NCBI GenBank assembly: GCA_050250795.1 | Contig: JBFWNZ010000187.1 | Coordinates: 1-7,287 of the forward strand | Source of the DNA: JBFWNZ01 sp050250795 | Lineage (GTDB): Bacteria; Pseudomonadota; Alphaproteobacteria; UBA8366 | Length of the DNA stretch: 7,287 nucleotides | Direction of reading: 5' to 3' | Shown here: one piece after another, positions 5,754-7,287 of the stretch | How positions within the stretch are numbered: position 1 is the first letter of the stretch | Layout of the letters: each line of letters starts with the position of its first letter | Position numbers and translations under genes: made by a program | Notes under the pieces: generated by a model | Databases searched by the model: none | What the model was told of the DNA's origin: nothing | The model's input: only the letters and a program-made list of their open reading frames with translations

Positions 5754-7287
5754 CTATGCCGCCGGGCGAAGACCCGGCGCTTCCTGGCCGGTCCGTTCCA
5801 CATATTCGGTATAGCCGCCGCCGAACTGGTGCACGCCGTCGGGCGTCAGCTCCAGCACGCGGTTCGAGAGCGCGGCCAGGAAATGGCGGTCATGCGAGAC
5901 GAACAGCATCGTGCCCTCGAAATCCGACAGCGCCGCGACCAGCATTTCCTTCGTCGCCATGTCCAGATGGTTCGTCGGCTCGTCGAGAACCAGGAAGTTC
6001 GGCGGGTCGAACAGCATCTTGGCCATGACCAGACGCGCCTTCTCGCCGCCGGACAGCACGCGGCAGGGCTTTTCGATATCGTCGCCGGAGAAGCCGAAGC
6101 AGCCGGCCAGCGTGCGCAACGTCCCCTGCCCGGCCTGCGGAAAGGCCTCGTCCAGCGTCTCGAACACCGTATCGTCGCCGTCCAGCAAATCCATCGAGTG
6201 CTGGGCGAAATAGCCCATGCGCACATTGGCGCCGACCGTGACGCTGCCACGATCCGGCTCGATGGCACCGGCCACCAGCTTCAGCAGCGTGGATTTCCCG
6301 GCACCGTTGGCGCCGAGCACGCACCAGCGCTCCTTGCGGCGGACCTTGAAGTCGAGGCCGTCATAGATCGGCCGGTCGCCATAGGCCTTGTGGATGTCCT
6401 TGAAGCTTGCCACGTCGTCGCCCGAACGCGGGGGGCTGCGGAACTCGAACTGGATCGCCTGGCGCCGGCGCGGCGGCTCAACCCGCTCGATCTTGTCCAG
6501 CTTCTTCACCCGGCTCTGGACCTGCGCGGCATGCGAGGCGCGCGCCTTGAAGCGCTCGATGAACTTGATCTCCTTGGCCAGCATCGCCTGCTGGCGTTCG
6601 AACTGCGCCTGGCGCTGCTTCTCGCTCAGCGCGCGCTGCTGCTCATGGAAATCGTAGTTCCCGGCATAGGTCGTGAGCGCGCCGCCGTCGATCTCCACGA
6701 CCTTGCCGACGATGCGGTTCATGAACTCGCGGTCATGCGAGGTCATCAGCAAGGCGCCGTCATAGCGCTTGAGGAACTCCTCCAGCCAGATCAGGCTTTC
6801 GAGGTCGAGATGGTTGCTCGGCTCGTCCAGCAGCATGGCCGAGGGGCGCATCAGCAGGATACGGGCCAGCGCGACCCGCATCTTCCAGCCGCCCGACAGC
6901 TGGCCGACATCGCCGTCCATCCGCTCCTGGCTGAAGCTGAGCCCGGCAAGCACCTCGCGCGCCCGGGCCTCCAGCGCATAGCCGTCCAGCTCCTCGAAGC
7001 GCCCCTGCACCTCGCCATACCGCTCGATGATGGCATCCATGTCGTCGGCCTGCGCCGGATCGACCATCGCGGCTTCGAGCGCGCTCATCTCGGCGGCCAG
7101 CGCGCTGACCGGCCCGACGCCGTCCATCACCGCCATGACCGCGCTCTGGCCCGACATCTCGCCGACATCCTGGCTGAAATAGCCGATGGTCGTGCCGGGA
7201 TCGACCGACACCTGCCCGTCGTCGGGCTGCTCCTCGCCCTTGATGATGCGGAACAAGGTCGTCTTGCCGGCCCCGTTGGGCCCGACA
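5754..7287 (-). CDS. ABC-F family ATPase, translation factor type (N-terminal end outside window)
   Basis: The visible 510 residues contain two complete ABC cassettes apart from the first strands, and no membrane segment. Cassette 1 has Walker A GPNGAGKTT (2-10), signature LSGGWKMRVA (130-139), Walker B MLLDEPSNHLD (151-161) and switch His184. Cassette 2 has Walker A GANGAGKST (325-333), signature LSGGEKARL (411-419), Walker B LVLDEPTNHLD (432-442) and switch His465. The charged interdomain linker (about 205-285), including FKARASHAAQVQSRVKKLDK (246-265), is the P-site tRNA interaction motif of ABC-F proteins. These bind the ribosomal E site and rescue or tune stalled elongation. The linker looks more like the housekeeping YheS/YbiT type than EttA or antibiotic-resistance ABC-Fs. 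Probably about 30 N-terminal residues are missing. A TTG at 7256 lies past Walker A and is not the true start. The strong inverted repeat follows its stop. Confidence 0.93.
   Translation of the reverse strand, partial: VGPNGAGKTTLFRIIKGEEQPDDGQVSVDPGTTIGYFSQDVGEMSGQSAVMAVMDGVGPVSALAAEMSALEAAMVDPAQADDMDAIIERYGEVQGRFEELDGYALEARAREVLAGLSFSQERMDGDVGQLSGGWKMRVALARILLMRPSAMLLDEPSNHLDLESLIWLEEFLKRYDGALLMTSHDREFMNRIVGKVVEIDGGALTTYAGNYDFHEQQRALSEKQRQAQFERQQAMLAKEIKFIERFKARASHAAQVQSRVKKLDKIERVEPPRRRQAIQFEFRSPPRSGDDVASFKDIHKAYGDRPIYDGLDFKVRRKERWCVLGANGAGKSTLLKLVAGAIEPDRGSVTVGANVRMGYFAQHSMDLLDGDDTVFETLDEAFPQAGQGTLRTLAGCFGFSGDDIEKPCRVLSGGEKARLVMAKMLFDPPNFLVLDEPTNHLDMATKEMLVAALSDFEGTMLFVSHDRHFLAALSNRVLELTPDGVHQFGGGYTEYVERTGQEAPGLRPAA

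Noticed and set aside
5059..5814. 251-residue plus-strand ORF
   Set aside because: It runs opposite the GT-A-like gene, across the inverted repeat and into the ABC-F gene, with no domain; a shadow.
5754..7287. Antibiotic-resistance ABC-F or a membrane ABC exporter
   Set aside because: There are no transmembrane segments, and the linker looks like that of housekeeping YheS/YbiT-type proteins rather than the extended loops of resistance factors.

Overview
The window is GC-rich (roughly 70% in most genes). Its gene content (dCache sensor, Rnk, ABC-F ATPase, a small lipoprotein) and style suggest an alphaproteobacterium, perhaps a Rhodospirillales-like lineage. That placement is an impression, since no rRNA or marker phylogeny is available. 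I see no rRNA, tRNA, CRISPR array, transposase, integrase or phage gene.

Layout. Left part, minus strand: an MFS transporter (995-2194) followed downstream by the N-terminal 295 residues of a membrane-anchored dCache sensor (1-887), whose output domain lies outside the window. A 198-bp divergent spacer separates the MFS gene from a rightward 143-aa lipoprotein of unknown function (2393-2824). Next comes a 259-bp leader-like region with a TTGACA box, a possible 17-codon ORF and a strong hairpin, then a Rnk-family RNA polymerase-binding protein (3084-3500). A TTG-started GT4-type (GT-B fold) glycosyltransferase follows (3673-4812). It runs tail-to-tail into a leftward GT-A-like glycosyltransferase (4762-5643), and the two reading frames overlap by 51 bp. 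The right end is an ABC-F ATPase (5754-7287, minus strand), cut by the window edge just inside its first Walker A motif. A perfect 15-bp-arm inverted repeat separates it from the GT-A-like gene.

How the genes fit together. Rnk and ABC-F are conserved genes acting on transcription and translation. The two glycosyltransferases between them look like a small accessory module for a surface glycan, and the start-distal half of the GT-A-like gene is clearly less GC-rich than its surroundings. The transporter and sensor may share a ligand, but only adjacency supports this. The sensor carries most of the residues of the amine/amino-acid dCache motif.

I did not find a convincing new multi-gene system. 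The points most worth a second look are the sensor's ligand motif with a Tyr-to-Phe change, the convergent overlapping glycosyltransferase pair, the perfect inverted repeat at 5687-5737, and the leader-like region upstream of rnk.
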